From Halieaceae bacterium (GTDB lineage Bacteria > Pseudomonadota > Gammaproteobacteria > Pseudomonadales > Halieaceae), in the NCBI GenBank assembly GCA_003520285.1, contig DOVB01000186.1:1-5950 (forward strand): 5,950 bases of DNA, in the 5' to 3' direction. Positions 5,335 through 5,950 of the stretch are shown one piece after another. Numbering within the stretch: position 1 is the stretch's first letter; every line of letters begins with the position of its first letter. The notes under the pieces were generated by a model, which saw nothing but the letters and a program-made list of their open reading frames with translations, did no database searches and had not been told where the DNA came from. Both the position numbers and the translations under genes were made by a program.

Positions 5335-5950
5335 TCAGGTCACGATTTCCAGAGAGCCTCTGGCGGATACCACGTCCCAACGGGTTTCTCATTTCGACAG
5401 TCATCGCTGCACTTTGCGTGGCGCTGCCTATTGGCGTGGTCATTGGGTTCTTGTTTTTTGGCGAGTCCGACGCCTGGTCTCACCTTGTGGATACACTGCT
5501 GGCTCGTTATGCGCTCAACTCGCTCCTATTATCTTTGCTCGTTGCCATTGGCGTGGTCGCGATTGGCGTCCCAGCGGCGTGGATAATTTCCTTCTATCGC
5601 TTTCCCTGCCGTGATTTATTCTCATGGTTATTGCTCCTACCTCTTGCATACCCCGCCTATATTCTTGCCTACACCTATACTGGGGTTCTTGACTATGCCG
5701 GACCAGTGCTCACGTGGATGCGAGATGCACAGGCGCCCACGTGGCTCATGGCACCGATTCTCAACTTGAAGTCATTGCCAGGTGCTGCACTGATGCTGTC
5801 ACTCGTGCTGTATCCGTATGTGTACTTATTAGCGCGTGCGGCTTTTTTAGATCAATCTGCAAACTTGATGGAAGCCGCGTCGACCTTGGGGCACAGTCGT
5901 TGGTCAGTATTCCGTAAAGTGGTTATTCCGATGGCGCGCCCAGCGATCGC
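5325..5950 (+). CDS. fbpB: Fe(3+) ABC transporter permease, 5' part (runs off window)
   Basis: The frame of codon 5400-5402 is open from before 5325 to the window end and encodes a membrane protein typical of FbpB/FutB-type double-length permeases (about 500-550 residues when complete; 208 codons seen). Hydrophobic segments are at about 20-45, 66-90, 98-120 and 152-172. After them comes the EAA loop, EAASTLGHSRWSVFRKVVIP (183-202), which docks on the ATPase. The pattern LLLLPLAYPAYILAYTYTG is characteristic of the iron permeases. Between the binding-protein stop and the first membrane segment the frame has no ATG. TTG 5325 is the only usual start near the expected N-terminus and would overlap the upstream gene by 10 bases, with only GAG (5318-5320) as ribosome binding site. 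Translational coupling is therefore likely. The next candidate, GTG 5418, would cut the first membrane helix. Start uncertain, family firm. Confidence 0.85.
   Translation, partial: MAIVRSRFPESLWRIPRPNGFLISTVIAALCVALPIGVVIGFLFFGESDAWSHLVDTLLARYALNSLLLSLLVAIGVVAIGVPAAWIISFYRFPCRDLFSWLLLLPLAYPAYILAYTYTGVLDYAGPVLTWMRDAQAPTWLMAPILNLKSLPGAALMLSLVLYPYVYLLARAAFLDQSANLMEAASTLGHSRWSVFRKVVIPMARPAI

Noticed and set aside
5414..5917. Two + strand open frames (5414-5614 and 5714-5917) that could be small genes
   Set aside because: They are in a different frame from the continuous permease frame, which has membrane helices and an EAA loop over the same bases.

Overview
The window reads as chromosomal DNA of a proteobacterium, most likely a marine-type gammaproteobacterium. 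This is an inference from a long (human-type) glyoxalase I, an ahcY of the EYWDYTDR type, Shine-Dalgarno-led genes and moderate G+C. Everything recognisable lies on the + strand. There is no tRNA, rRNA, CRISPR array, transposase or integrase.

Left edge (1-117): the last 38 codons of an S-adenosylhomocysteine hydrolase (ahcY) reading frame. It stops about a quarter of the way through the normal protein, so it is a broken remnant. Middle block (218-3814): four intact genes. These are glyoxalase I (gloA); a bicupin whose N-terminal cupin has lost its metal ligands while the C-terminal one keeps them; a small Dabb (A/B-barrel) protein; and an FAD-linked 2-hydroxyacid dehydrogenase of the D-lactate/D-2-hydroxyglutarate type. 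Directly behind, in the same frame after the stop codon, lies the C-terminal half of an alpha/beta hydrolase (3815-4174) that begins at the nucleophile elbow and lacks its N-terminal half. Right part (4321-5950): the start of an iron(III) ABC importer operon, with a periplasmic binding protein and a permease that overlaps it and runs off the window.

How the genes may work together: bicupins of this kind resemble the ring- and diketone-cleaving cupin dioxygenases. The acetylacetone-cleaving member Dke1 releases acetate and methylglyoxal. Glyoxalase I turns methylglyoxal (as its glutathione hemithioacetal) into S-lactoylglutathione, a thioesterase yields D-lactate, and an FAD-linked D-lactate dehydrogenase gives pyruvate. 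The block could therefore be a small catabolic cassette that makes and clears a 2-oxoaldehyde, but the substrate is not visible from sequence. The iron importer looks like an independent unit, although cupin dioxygenases usually need iron.

The gene block is flanked by a gene lacking its 3' end (ahcY) and a gene lacking its 5' end (hydrolase). This suggests insertion or deletion rearrangements around a transferable catabolic block. Intergenic DNA is short throughout (at most about 150 bases). It holds several inverted repeats, a possible terminator-promoter pair ahead of the FAD gene, and a hairpin that would cover the ribosome binding site of the Dabb gene.
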